From: Pseudomonas californiensis | GTDB taxonomy: Bacteria > Pseudomonadota > Gammaproteobacteria > Pseudomonadales > Pseudomonadaceae | Reading direction: 5' to 3' | Assembly (NCBI RefSeq): GCF_021147775.1 | Contig: NZ_JAGTPK010000002.1 | Span: 1 to 64,000, forward strand | DNA length: 64,000 bases | Shown: one piece after another, positions 16,997 through 26,938 of the stretch | How positions within the stretch are numbered: the stretch's first letter is position 1 | Layout of the letters: each line of letters begins with the position of its first letter | Position numbers and translations under genes: made by a program | Notes under the pieces: generated by a model | Told to the model about the DNA's origin: nothing | Database searches by the model: none | Seen by the model: the letters and a program-made list of their open reading frames with translations, nothing else

Positions 16997-19504
16997 CTAC
17001 AAGACGGTGGCAGCCGGTTTGTGGCGGCGGGCACTGGCGATCCAGTGCGCACCGGTCTGCTCCAGACGCGTGCCGATACCGGTCAACGGTGCATCGGCAC
17101 CCAGTTCCAGGGCGATCTTCACGTCCGTTTGCAAGGCGTGAGTCAGTGCATGGTGATAACGCACCGGGTCGCGCATGTGCCTGCGCCAGTAATCGCCGCG
17201 TTCAAGTTCGGCATGGGTCAGCGGTTGGCCAGTCAGGGTCGAGATCAGCGGTATTTTTGCCGCCGCCGCGCGCAGACCTGCGCTGGCTTGCTGGAATTCA
17301 TCGAGAATCGGCTCCAGCAACCGAGAATGCGCCGCGCCTGCCACGCTCAGGTGATTGTGCCGCAGGTGCCGCTCTTGCAGCGTTTGCGCAAGTGCGTTGA
17401 TGGCGTCACGGTCACCGGAGGCCACCAGATGCTGTTCGGCGTTGTGCACGGCGATCTCCACGCCATGTTCGAGCGCCAGCGGTTGCAGCGTTGCCGCGTC
17501 GCAGAACACCGCCAGCATCGATCCTTGCGCCGCGCACTGATTCATCAGTCGGCCGCGGATGATCACCAGCGGCAGGATGTCTTCCAGTCGATAGATCCCG
17601 GCGATGACCACTGCGGCGAATTCACCCACCGAATGGCCGATCAACAGGTCCGGGGTCAGACCTGCCTCACGCCAGTGGGCGGCCATGGCCACTTCAAAGG
17701 CGACGATGGCTGGCTGTGCATAATCCATGCGGTCGATCAGCCCCTCATGCTCGCCGAACATGACCGACTGCAACGAGGGTTGCAGGTGGGCAGCACAGGC
17801 TGCAAAGCTTCGGTCCAGACTTTCGCTGAAGGCTTTCGACTGGCCGTAAAGGCTTTTGCCCATTCCGGCCCACTGACTGCCTTGACCACTGCATAGCCAT
17901 AGCTGCGCGCCCTGGCTTGCCTGTCCTTCATACAGCAAGGCGTCGCTGCCGCCCTGGGCAAACGCCTGCAGCGCGGGGGCGGTTTCTTCGTGCAACGGCA
18001 CCGCCAGACGAAACGGCAGGTCCAGTTGCCGGGCATTGAGCGCCGTGTGCGCGAGGTCGGCACCAGCGTCTGCAACGTCTGCGGTTTGCAGACGGTCGGC
18101 GTAAAGGCCTGCCAGCTGGCGTAGCGAGTGTTGACTGGCGGCACTGAGCAACAAGGCGCTGGCCTGCGCGGCCGGGCCTGTCGGGCGCAACGTGTCGGGC
18201 AAGGCTTCGACAATCATGTGGCAGTTGGTGCCACCGATGCCGAATGACGACACACCGGCGCGGCGTGGTCCAGCGGGCCACGGTTGGTCTTGGCTCGGGA
18301 CGTAAAACGGGCTGTGTTCCAGTTGCAGCGCCGGGTTGACCTGCTCGACATTGATGCTCGGCGGAATGCGCCCGTGGCTGACCGCCAGGACGGTCTTGAT
18401 CAGGCTGGCGATGCCAGCGGCGGTATCCAGATGGCCAAGGTTGCCTTTCACCGAGCCCAGCGCACAACCACTGATATCGGTGCGTTGCGCGAAGGCATCG
18501 CGTAGCGCCTGAACCTCGATGGGGTCGCCCAGTGGCGTACCGGTGCCGTGCGCTTCGAGCATGCCGATGCTGGCGCAATCGATGTCGGCCAGCAGCATGG
18601 CATCCTGGATGACCTCACGCTGACCGACCACCGAGGGCGCGGTATAACCTACCTTGTGATGACCGTCGTTATTGATCGCGCTGCCGCGCAGCACAGCCAG
18701 CACCGGGTCGCCATCGCGCAAAGCGTCTTCCAGGCGCCGCAAGGTCACAGCACCGACGCCGTTGCCGGCAAAGGTACCCTGGGCGCGCGCGTCAAACGGG
18801 CGGCAGCGACCGTCCGGCGAGAAAATCATCCCCGGCTGGTACAGGTATCCGGCCTGTTGCGGAAACGACACGGCTACGCCGCCCGCCACGGCCATCTCGC
18901 ACTCGCCGCTGCGCAGGCTTTCGCAAGCCATGTGCACCGCGACCAGCGAACTGGAGCAGGCGGTCTGCACGCTCATGGCCGGGCCGCGCAGGTTGAGTTT
19001 GTAAGCTGCGCGGCTGGCCAGGTAATCCTTGTCGTTGCCCATCAGCGCCTGCAGGCCCTTGACCTGCGCCACTTCGGTGACACGAATATTGTCTCGGCCC
19101 GGATAAGTGCTCATGCGTCCCGAGGCAAACACCCCGGTTTTGTGCACTACCTGGCGAGGCGCGAAACCGGCGTGTTCCAGCGCGTGCCAGACGGTTTGCA
19201 GGAACAGTCGCTGCTGCGGGTCGATGGATTCGGCTTCCTGACGCGAGTAACCGAACAGTGCAGCGTCGAAGCGGTCCGGGTCGTCAATGATTGCTGCAAC
19301 ATTGACGAAGTTCGGGTTGTCGATCAGTTCCGCACTGAGTCCTGCGGCGAGCAGCTCTTCACGGCTGAAATGACGGCTGCACTCGCGACCGGCCAGCAGG
19401 TTTTGCCAGTACTGGGCGCTGTTGCGGGCACCGGGAAAGCGGCAGGCCAGGCCGATGACCGCGATGGGCTCGCTGGTGCCGTAGATTTCTTCAAAGGTGG
19501 GCAT
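16997..19504 (-). CDS. irp1: HMWP1 (Irp1), N-terminal KS-AT part ending at a premature TAG
   Basis: Loading and malonyl-extension part of HMWP1. I start it at 19504 (MPTFEEIYGTSEPIAVIG); the longer frame to 19693 overlaps the MFS gene with implausible sequence. The ketosynthase spans about residues 12-435, with active-site cysteine in VQTACSSSLVAVH and histidines in EAHGTGTPLGDP and KGNLGHLDTAAG. The acyltransferase spans about 540-830, with LCSGQGSQWAGMG and the nucleophile GHSVGEF. Translation ends at TAG (16997-16999) after RHKPAATVL. The following codons (DSLLRLFAAG, then VALPWRNLLP) stay in frame and read as normal post-AT linker. A CAG-to-TAG change is the simplest explanation. Start overlaps the MFS stop by 14 bases. 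Confidence 0.88.
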   Translation of the reverse strand: MPTFEEIYGTSEPIAVIGLACRFPGARNSAQYWQNLLAGRECSRHFSREELLAAGLSAELIDNPNFVNVAAIIDDPDRFDAALFGYSRQEAESIDPQQRLFLQTVWHALEHAGFAPRQVVHKTGVFASGRMSTYPGRDNIRVTEVAQVKGLQALMGNDKDYLASRAAYKLNLRGPAMSVQTACSSSLVAVHMACESLRSGECEMAVAGGVAVSFPQQAGYLYQPGMIFSPDGRCRPFDARAQGTFAGNGVGAVTLRRLEDALRDGDPVLAVLRGSAINNDGHHKVGYTAPSVVGQREVIQDAMLLADIDCASIGMLEAHGTGTPLGDPIEVQALRDAFAQRTDISGCALGSVKGNLGHLDTAAGIASLIKTVLAVSHGRIPPSINVEQVNPALQLEHSPFYVPSQDQPWPAGPRRAGVSSFGIGGTNCHMIVEALPDTLRPTGPAAQASALLLSAASQHSLRQLAGLYADRLQTADVADAGADLAHTALNARQLDLPFRLAVPLHEETAPALQAFAQGGSDALLYEGQASQGAQLWLCSGQGSQWAGMGKSLYGQSKAFSESLDRSFAACAAHLQPSLQSVMFGEHEGLIDRMDYAQPAIVAFEVAMAAHWREAGLTPDLLIGHSVGEFAAVVIAGIYRLEDILPLVIIRGRLMNQCAAQGSMLAVFCDAATLQPLALEHGVEIAVHNAEQHLVASGDRDAINALAQTLQERHLRHNHLSVAGAAHSRLLEPILDEFQQASAGLRAAAAKIPLISTLTGQPLTHAELERGDYWRRHMRDPVRYHHALTHALQTDVKIALELGADAPLTGIGTRLEQTGAHWIASARRHKPAATVL

Positions 19505-20717
19505 GGATGAACTCGTGTGCAGGCGTGGAAGACGGGCTGGCAGGCGCGCCGCGCTCAAGGCGGCGGCAGAGGCGCCAGGCGGGCCACAGGCAGATAAAGG
19601 CAATGCTCGCCAGTACCGCGAGCAGCGGCGGATAACCCAGGTAATGAGCCGACTGCAGGGCAGCAATCGACGCCAGCATGGCGATTGCGGCATCGACCGA
19701 TTGCAGCAAGGCGTAATCAGAAGCCGGTTGATGCGGGCGAACCACGCCCATCAGCAGGTTGTAGAGGGTGACGAAGCCAATTGCGGCTGCAATGTTGACC
19801 AGGCTGAACAGCACCAGCCACGCGCCAAGGTCGTAGACACGTGCGCCAAGCGCGGCGGCCAGCGCAATGAGTGCGTGCAGCAGCATGGCCGGCAGCAGGC
19901 AGCGCCAGGCACCGAAGCGTCTGGCCATCCAGCCGCCGAGCAGCACGCCGAGGGCGCTGGCGACCGTGCTGTACAGCGTCGAAGCAAGGCCCAGTTCGGC
20001 AAGACTCAGGCCGTTGTCCATCAGCAATACGGTCTGGATCGCCATCAGGCCGCGTATCCCCAGGTAGTAAATGGCGGTCAGGCACAGCGCTGGCCATAGC
20101 GTGGTAAAGCTGCTGCGATCCAGTTTCGGCTTGACCGACGGCTCGGCAATGCTGTTGCTGGTCGGCAGTAACCCGGCCGGCAGCAACAGCAGCAGCGAGA
20201 CCAGCGCCATACCGGTGAAACCGGCGCGCCAGCCCCAGCGCTCGGCCAGAAACAGGAACACCAGCGAGCCGAAGACGATACCCAGGTAGCTGCCACCCAC
20301 TTGCGCGGTATTGGCGAACGGACGGCTGGCGGCGTCGCAGGTGGTGATGGTGATGCCATCGGCGTAGATATCATGGCTGGCCGATAGCAGCGCCAGCAGC
20401 ATCAGCCCGGCCATGATCGGGTAAAGCGAGTGTTCCGGGGCCAGAAAGCCGATCGCCAGCAGTGTCAGCGCCATGCACAGTTGCAGCAGTACCAGGCTGC
20501 CCAGGTAATGATTGCCGCGCAATGTGAGGCTGTGACGCTCGCACCAGGGGGCCCAGAGAAACTTGCCTATCCAGGGCAGAAATGTCAGCGACAGCAAGCT
20601 AAGGCTGGCCAGATCCAGCCCCTGATGACGGAAATAACCGACCACACCCTGCAAAATCAGCGCGGTGAGCATGCCCTGATGCAGGTAGTAACACCAATAG
20701 GGCAGGTAGCGGCTCAT
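19491..20717 (-). CDS. ybtX: MFS transporter of the yersiniabactin locus (YbtX/Irp8-like)
   Basis: Twelve-helix major facilitator protein of 408 residues. Clear hydrophobic segments occur throughout (for example YLGSLVLLQLCMALTLLAIG and YLGIVFGSLVFLFLAERWGW), and WCERHSLTLRGNH fits the loop 2-3 region. Its start overlaps the irp2 stop (ATGA) and its end overlaps the irp1 start, so it is embedded between the two megasynthase genes. In Yersinia, ybtX lies outside this position, and its exact role is unsettled. Siderophore or precursor export is a reasonable inference. Confidence 0.82.
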   Translation of the reverse strand: MSRYLPYWCYYLHQGMLTALILQGVVGYFRHQGLDLASLSLLSLTFLPWIGKFLWAPWCERHSLTLRGNHYLGSLVLLQLCMALTLLAIGFLAPEHSLYPIMAGLMLLALLSASHDIYADGITITTCDAASRPFANTAQVGGSYLGIVFGSLVFLFLAERWGWRAGFTGMALVSLLLLLPAGLLPTSNSIAEPSVKPKLDRSSFTTLWPALCLTAIYYLGIRGLMAIQTVLLMDNGLSLAELGLASTLYSTVASALGVLLGGWMARRFGAWRCLLPAMLLHALIALAAALGARVYDLGAWLVLFSLVNIAAAIGFVTLYNLLMGVVRPHQPASDYALLQSVDAAIAMLASIAALQSAHYLGYPPLLAVLASIAFICLWPAWRLCRRLERGAPASPSSTPAHEFIHAHL

Positions 20718-23700
20718 GACCCACCTCCGCTGCGCCGTAACCTTCTGGCATTTCTTTGCGTCAGTTGGGCCTGCCGGGGTTGGTCACGGGGCTCGTTTGC
20801 CGGCTGCGTCTGGCTCAAGTGGCGCGCCAGTGCACGGGCATTCGGGTAGCCGAACAGGTCAGTGGCCTGCAAATGCCGATGGCCCTGCTGGGTCAGCTTT
20901 ATATGCAACTGCACCAGTTTCAGAGAACTGGCGCCTGCGTCGAAGAAGTTCTGCCGGCAGTCCTGCAGCTTCAGGCCGACGACCTCATGAAAGGCATCCC
21001 GGATCTGCTCGACAAGCTGTTCGTCGGCTGGTTGCCCAGGCTCGTGCTGTTGTGGCAGCGTTGATGTACGAGGCAACGTTGCCACACTGGCGCCAGGCTG
21101 TGCAGGGCTAACCAGTTGGGCTAAAGGCAAGGCCCAGGCCTGGGGTTGCTCGGCCAGGCGATTGAGCAGCGCGAGGTACTGATCGAACATGCCGCGCAGG
21201 ACTTTAGGCTCGAACAGTGCTTCTACCGCATCCCAGTTCAGGCACAGGTCGCCTTCGGACTCGTACACCTGATGATCCAGCCAGACCTGCGGGGTTTGCG
21301 AGATGCCCCAGACCGGCTTGAGCCACGATGACTGGGCCATGAAGCGGCCCTTGTCGAACCCCAGCGCACTGGTGAAGACCACCGGCATTTGCGCCGCAGC
21401 CATGCCGTGGCGGCTGGCCAGTTCACGCATGACGCGGATTGCCGAGTGATCGCGCTGGGCCAGATCGCGCCACAGCCGCTGCTGCAGACGCTGCGCACTG
21501 CCGAGCCAGTCAGTGCCGGGTTGCCAGGCCAGAAGCAACAGCGAGGTGAAGTCGCCCAGCACCCGGTCGATATGCGGGTGCAGCGGTTGACGATTAAACA
21601 GGGTCAGGTTGAGGCTCAGTTCTGGCTCGCTGCTCCATGCCGACAGCACTGCAGAAAATGCACTGAGCAGCAGCCCTGAAGGTGTCAACTGGTGCTGGTG
21701 AGCCTGAGCTTTCAAGCGCTCCCAACTGGCTGCGGGTAGACGTTCGGCGAGGCGCACAAAGCGCGGTGGGCCTACGTCGGCAGGCGCGCAGCGCAACGGC
21801 AGGCGCGGTGCTGGCGGCAGGTTGTCGATACGCCGCTGCCAGTATGCCTGGGCGCCGGGCGAGGGCGGCTGGCTGGTGCGCAGGCACTGATAGTCGCGAA
21901 AGCCGATGTCGATCGTTTCCAGCGCGTGTTCGGGTTGCAGATAAAGCGTCTCAAGCTCGGCCAAGAGGATCTGCATGCTCATGCCGTCGAGCAGCAGGTT
22001 GTCGAGACTGACGAAAATCCGGCTGTGCGGGCTGCCATCTTCGACTATCTGCGCATCGAACAGCGGCCATTGTCCGGCATCCAGCACTTGATGTGAGAGC
22101 CGCTCGCGCAGTGCAAGCGCTTCGCTGCCCTCCAGCGCCGTCACCCGGTGGCGCTTGGGAATGAAGGTTGGGACGTGTTGCAGGACCTGCAGCATGCCGT
22201 CACGGACTACGGCGCGAAGAATGTCGTGACGTTCGATTAGCCGCTGCCAGGCGGCTTGAAACAACTGGTTATCAAGTCGTTCAACGCTGAACTCGACAAA
22301 GAAATGCGCGCCCACGCCGCCCAGCACAAACCCTGGCTGACGCCCGACCAGATAAGCCTGTTGCACTTCACTCAGTGCGAACGGCTGATAACGGCCCGCC
22401 GGATCATGCTCAAGCCGTGCCGGTGCTGGCGCATCTTCTACCAATGTTGCCGCAAAGGTGTGCAGGCTCGGGAAGTTGAACAGGTCATCGAGCCTGGCGC
22501 CATAGCCACGCCCGGCCAGTTCGCCGATCAGCCGGGTCGCCAGCAGGCTGTCGCCGCCAAGCTGGAAAAACTGGCTGTGGCGGTGCACTGCGCCGGTCTG
22601 CAGGAGTTCCTGCCAGAGTTGCACGAGGACCTGTTCGCGAGCATTTTCAGGGGGCTGCGATTGATCGGGTTGTGCTGCGGAGGGTTTGCACAATTGCACC
22701 AACGCCTGGTGGTCGACCTTGCCGTTGGCGGTCAGCGGCAGTGTGTCGAGAAAATACAGGCGCTGCGGAATCATGTAGCCGGGCAGTTCGCTTTCCAGCG
22801 CCTTCGCCAGCCGGGCGGGGTCGGGGCGCTGCAGGACATCGGGTGCGCGCAGGATCAGGCGCTGCAGGGTACCCAGTCGATCCGTGCCGTGGACTGCCAG
22901 CCCGGCCTGCGCAAGCAACGCCAGCCAATGCTCGCTGTCACGCAACTGTTCTGCTGCGCTACGGCCTTCGTTGAGCAGGTCGGCGCTGATCAATGCCAGC
23001 ACCGAGGCGTGCGCCAGCTCCATTACATGGATCGCAGCGCCTGGTGCACAGAGTTGCGCCCACTGCCGTACAGTCGCTTGCGGCGTTTCAAGACGGTGCA
23101 GTTGGTTGTTGATCAGCAGCACGTCGGCGCTGTGAACAAGCACCTGGCGCTCGCTGTCGGTATCGCGCCGGGCGCTGCCATGCGCGAACCCCGCGAGGCG
23201 TTCGCGTGCCTTGAGGACCATTGCCTGTGAAGTATCGAGGGCCGTGTAGTGCAGTTGCGATGCGTCGAGTCGCCCCAGCAGAAATACACCGCCGACAGCG
23301 CTGCGGGCACTGACTTCGATCAGGCGTACCGGGCGTTGCAGGCGCTGGCTCAGATCCGCCAGCGAGGTCACGAGTGCACTGAGCGCTTCGCGACTGCCGG
23401 CAGCGTGCATCAGCAGCTGTTCGGGAGCCCAGTAAGGATGTTCGAGCAGGGTCTGAGGGCTGCGCTTGCCATGCAGCATGTCGCGCAGGGCGTCGTGATG
23501 CGCATGCAGGGCTTCCGTCAATGCAGCTGAAGCAACGTCGTGCGGCGTTGCCTGTGCGTCCGATTGGTTGAGTCGCCACGCACCTTCGGCGTCGCAATGC
23601 AGACGATTCCGGGTTGCCAGCCATTCCAGCCAGCGAGTCAGAAGGGGCTGCCAGTGTGCCTGGCAGTCGTAAGTCTGCAGCACCTTTGCGGTGCTCATGG

Positions 23701-26700
23701 CGGTGCTGAAATGCAAGCCGTTAAACGCCAGATGCTCAAGCAGGAAATCGGCCAGCAGAGCGTCCTCCGGCTCAGTCGCTACCGTTACAGGCGTCAGCCA
23801 GTCGGCGTAACTGGCCGGTGTACGCGGGTCGGCTTCGATGCTGCTGCACAGGCTGGAGCCGTACGGCACGACAAAGGCCACAAGGCTTTTTTCCCGCTCG
23901 CCCGGTGCCATGCTGATAGCGGCCTTGACACCTTCCAGGCGATTCAACGCTGCGTCTATTTCGCCCAGTTCAATACGGTAACCACCGACCTTGACCTGCT
24001 TGTCGCGCCGGCCGAGAAACTCCAGCGTCCCGTCCGGCCAGTAACAACCCATGTCGCCGGTGCGATACCAGCGCTCACCGGCCACGTCGACGAACTGCCG
24101 GGCACTGCGTTCGAGGTCATTGAAATAGCCTTGGGCAACACCCACACCGCCGATCCACAACTCGCCCGCAACCCAGTCCGGGCAGTCTCGTCCCAGCTCG
24201 TCGACCACACGGTAACGCTGGTTGGCCAGCGGCTTGCCATAGGGGATCGAGCGCCAGTGCGGCCCTATCTGGTTCACCGTGCAGGTGTTGGACCAGATGG
24301 CGGCTTCTGTCGCGCCGCCCATGGCGACAAACCGACCATCGCTGCGGTGCTGGTGATAGCGCTCCGGCAGGTCAAGGCCGATCCAGTCGCCGGACAGCAT
24401 CACCAGTCTCAGGTTCGCCGGGCTGCGCAGATCGAAGCCTTCGCTATAGGTCAGCAGCATGTCCAGCAGGGCGGGCACGCTGTTCCACAAGGTAATGCGG
24501 TGTTCATCGATCAGCCTGCACCACAGCGCCGGGTCGCGCCGTTGCTGTTCGTTGACCAGCACCAGCGAAGCACCTGCACCCAGTACGCCAAAGATGTCAT
24601 ACACCGACAGGTCAAAGTGCAGCGCCGACAGCGCCAGCACGCAGTCGTCGGGCCCCACGCCATGCCGCTGGCTGATGTCCACACAGGTATTCAAGGCGCT
24701 TTGATGGCTGATCACCACGCCCTTGGGTTCACCGGTCGAGCCTGAGGTGTAGATTATGTAGGCCGGTTGCTGTGCGCTGACCGGTACCTGATGCTGAAGC
24801 GGTTCGCTGCAAATTGCCTGCTGCCAGGTCAGGGCATTGCCGATATCGTGCTCCTTAGGCTCATCGGCGCTGGTCAGCACGCACTTCACCCCGGCGCCTT
24901 GATAGATGCCGATACGCCGCGCCAATGGCTGGTCTGGCGGTACTGGCACATAGGTCGCGCCAGCCTTGAGAATGCCCAACACGCAGACAATCTGGCCGAT
25001 GTCCCTGGCCATGCTGACAGCGACCGTATCGCCTGCTTCGACACCCCTGGCTTGCAGGCAGCCGGCCAGGCGACTGGCCTGATCGGTCAGTTGGGCGAAG
25101 CTCAGACGCCGCTGGTCCTGAATCAGTGCGATAGCCTGCGGGGTACGTTCAGCCTGGATGAAAACGGCGTCGTGCAGCAAGCCATCAGGAACGGCCTGCC
25201 CGGTGGCGTTGACCTGTTCGCGCACGGCAAGCTGGGCCGGGGGCATCAGTTCCGGCAAGGGTTGTGACCAGCGCGCAGGGTCTGTGACCAACGCCAGTAC
25301 CTGCTCGAAATAGACGTCGAACAGGGTGTCGGTCAGCCCCTCGGGAAACAGCTGGTCATTGCTGTCCCACTGCAGATAGACCTGACCCTGATGCTCGAAC
25401 GCCAGGTGGTCGATCCACACTTGTGGGGTCTGGGAAATCCCCCAGCCCGGTGCGCCCAGCGTGTTTTCTGCGGCTTCGCCAAACAGCGGGCGGCCCAGGT
25501 TGCTGGTGAACACCAGCGGCGCACCGTGCGGGTGACGCTGGCGCTTCTTCAGCTCGCGTAGCACCTCGACTCCCGACCACGCACTGTGTTCGTGAACCTC
25601 GGCAAACGATTGTTGATTGGCCCGTGCCAGTTCAGCGAAGGACTGCCCGCTGCAACTCACCGGCAGCGCGAGAATATTGGTGAAGTCGGCGATCATACTG
25701 GCGACCGCCGGGTTCAGGGGCTGGCGGTCAAACAGCGTGAGGTTGAGCAGTAGCGACTGTTGCCCGCTCCAGCGTCCCAGTACCGCACTGAACAGCGTGG
25801 CCAGCGCCATGGTCGTGGTTATGCCGACGGTTCCGGCGTGGTCCCTGAACGCCTGCCATTGCGCTGCGTCCAGTTGCCCGCGACGGCGGCTGATACGAAC
25901 CTGCTCAATGCGCTCAGGGTCCTGCGCCAGCGGCAGAATCGGGGCCAGAGGCAGGTCGTCCAGACGTGCCAGCCACCATGTTCTGGCTTGCTCGATGCGA
26001 GCCTTGTCATCGCGTTTGACCTGAGTCAGGTAACTGCAAAAATCGTAATCGACGGGCGAGGGTGGTAACGGGCGGTCTTCGATCAGCGCGATCAGTTCTT
26101 CGAACAATTGATTGAAGCTGGCGGCATCCGCAACCAGCAGGTCGATGTTGACCAGCAGCCGGTTTTGCCCGCCGGGTAACAGGCACAGTTGGAAGTCAAA
26201 GGTTTCGCCGTTTTCGACGTCAAGGCGACGATGCCCCAACTGTTCGCGCAGGCCCGACAGGCGTTGCTGACGAAGCGTGTCATCACGGTCGCGCAGGTCA
26301 TGAACCTTGAGGCCCGGCCACGCCGAATGTGCTTGCCACTGTTGACGACCGTCGGCGAGAAAACGCGTCTTGAGCATCGGGTGACGGTCGATCAGTCGAT
26401 AAATAGCGACTTCCAGTACCTGCGGCTCCAGCCCGTGGCCGTCGAACTCCTGATACAGATGGCAACCCACACCGCCCAGCGGCTGTTCACTGGAACGTCC
26501 CACCAGATACGCATGCTGGACGCTGGTCAGGGCGAACGGCTGGCCGTCGCTCATGAGCGCAAGCGGCTCGTCTTTCTGCACTGCGTCGGCTTTATTGACC
26601 TGAACGCTCGCGCTGCGCAACAGGTACTGCCAGCCGTGCAGCGTAGGCTGGTCATAGAGGTCGCTGAGGGTCACTTTGAAACCCAGGCGTCGAAACCGGT

Positions 26701-26878
26701 TGAGCCAGGCCATCAGATGCATCGAATCCATGCCGAGTTTCAACAGGCTGGCGTCACCCGCCATTTGTTCCGGCGACAGGCGCAGTTGCCTGGCGATTTC
26801 CTCGCCCAGCAGGGCAGGGTCGAATGCTTCAGGTGGCGTACCGCGAGCAGTCGAGGCTTTTCTGGTCGATGTGTACAT
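20714..26878 (-). CDS. irp2: HMWP2 (Irp2), ArCP-Cy-A-PCP-Cy-PCP synthetase
   Basis: Assembles the salicyl-thiazoline start of yersiniabactin from salicylate and two cysteines. Start at 26878 (MYTSTRKAS) with GGAG upstream. 2054 residues against about 2035 in Yersinia. Domains by approximate residue: aryl carrier (LGMDSMHLM, 51), cyclization 1 (FALTSVQHAYLVGRS, from 123), cysteine adenylation (YIIYTSGSTGEPKGV, 714; KVGGYRIELGEID, 966; TANGKVDHQAL, 1389) interrupted by an inserted methyltransferase/epimerase-like domain (about 1000-1350), carrier 1 (LGGDSLLATRL, 1444), cyclization 2 (FALSEVQQAYLVGR, from 1509) and carrier 2 (AGASSLKLVQL, 1981). It is uninterrupted and coupled to the MFS gene. 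Confidence 0.95.
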   Translation of the reverse strand: MYTSTRKASTARGTPPEAFDPALLGEEIARQLRLSPEQMAGDASLLKLGMDSMHLMAWLNRFRRLGFKVTLSDLYDQPTLHGWQYLLRSASVQVNKADAVQKDEPLALMSDGQPFALTSVQHAYLVGRSSEQPLGGVGCHLYQEFDGHGLEPQVLEVAIYRLIDRHPMLKTRFLADGRQQWQAHSAWPGLKVHDLRDRDDTLRQQRLSGLREQLGHRRLDVENGETFDFQLCLLPGGQNRLLVNIDLLVADAASFNQLFEELIALIEDRPLPPSPVDYDFCSYLTQVKRDDKARIEQARTWWLARLDDLPLAPILPLAQDPERIEQVRISRRRGQLDAAQWQAFRDHAGTVGITTTMALATLFSAVLGRWSGQQSLLLNLTLFDRQPLNPAVASMIADFTNILALPVSCSGQSFAELARANQQSFAEVHEHSAWSGVEVLRELKKRQRHPHGAPLVFTSNLGRPLFGEAAENTLGAPGWGISQTPQVWIDHLAFEHQGQVYLQWDSNDQLFPEGLTDTLFDVYFEQVLALVTDPARWSQPLPELMPPAQLAVREQVNATGQAVPDGLLHDAVFIQAERTPQAIALIQDQRRLSFAQLTDQASRLAGCLQARGVEAGDTVAVSMARDIGQIVCVLGILKAGATYVPVPPDQPLARRIGIYQGAGVKCVLTSADEPKEHDIGNALTWQQAICSEPLQHQVPVSAQQPAYIIYTSGSTGEPKGVVISHQSALNTCVDISQRHGVGPDDCVLALSALHFDLSVYDIFGVLGAGASLVLVNEQQRRDPALWCRLIDEHRITLWNSVPALLDMLLTYSEGFDLRSPANLRLVMLSGDWIGLDLPERYHQHRSDGRFVAMGGATEAAIWSNTCTVNQIGPHWRSIPYGKPLANQRYRVVDELGRDCPDWVAGELWIGGVGVAQGYFNDLERSARQFVDVAGERWYRTGDMGCYWPDGTLEFLGRRDKQVKVGGYRIELGEIDAALNRLEGVKAAISMAPGEREKSLVAFVVPYGSSLCSSIEADPRTPASYADWLTPVTVATEPEDALLADFLLEHLAFNGLHFSTAMSTAKVLQTYDCQAHWQPLLTRWLEWLATRNRLHCDAEGAWRLNQSDAQATPHDVASAALTEALHAHHDALRDMLHGKRSPQTLLEHPYWAPEQLLMHAAGSREALSALVTSLADLSQRLQRPVRLIEVSARSAVGGVFLLGRLDASQLHYTALDTSQAMVLKARERLAGFAHGSARRDTDSERQVLVHSADVLLINNQLHRLETPQATVRQWAQLCAPGAAIHVMELAHASVLALISADLLNEGRSAAEQLRDSEHWLALLAQAGLAVHGTDRLGTLQRLILRAPDVLQRPDPARLAKALESELPGYMIPQRLYFLDTLPLTANGKVDHQALVQLCKPSAAQPDQSQPPENAREQVLVQLWQELLQTGAVHRHSQFFQLGGDSLLATRLIGELAGRGYGARLDDLFNFPSLHTFAATLVEDAPAPARLEHDPAGRYQPFALSEVQQAYLVGRQPGFVLGGVGAHFFVEFSVERLDNQLFQAAWQRLIERHDILRAVVRDGMLQVLQHVPTFIPKRHRVTALEGSEALALRERLSHQVLDAGQWPLFDAQIVEDGSPHSRIFVSLDNLLLDGMSMQILLAELETLYLQPEHALETIDIGFRDYQCLRTSQPPSPGAQAYWQRRIDNLPPAPRLPLRCAPADVGPPRFVRLAERLPAASWERLKAQAHQHQLTPSGLLLSAFSAVLSAWSSEPELSLNLTLFNRQPLHPHIDRVLGDFTSLLLLAWQPGTDWLGSAQRLQQRLWRDLAQRDHSAIRVMRELASRHGMAAAQMPVVFTSALGFDKGRFMAQSSWLKPVWGISQTPQVWLDHQVYESEGDLCLNWDAVEALFEPKVLRGMFDQYLALLNRLAEQPQAWALPLAQLVSPAQPGASVATLPRTSTLPQQHEPGQPADEQLVEQIRDAFHEVVGLKLQDCRQNFFDAGASSLKLVQLHIKLTQQGHRHLQATDLFGYPNARALARHLSQTQPANEPRDQPRQAQLTQRNARRLRRSGGGS

Positions 26879-26938
26879 GGTGAGACTCCATCCAGACAAG
26901 TACTCGTGCCGCGCTCTAGGTGGCGCGGCGCAGGGGGG

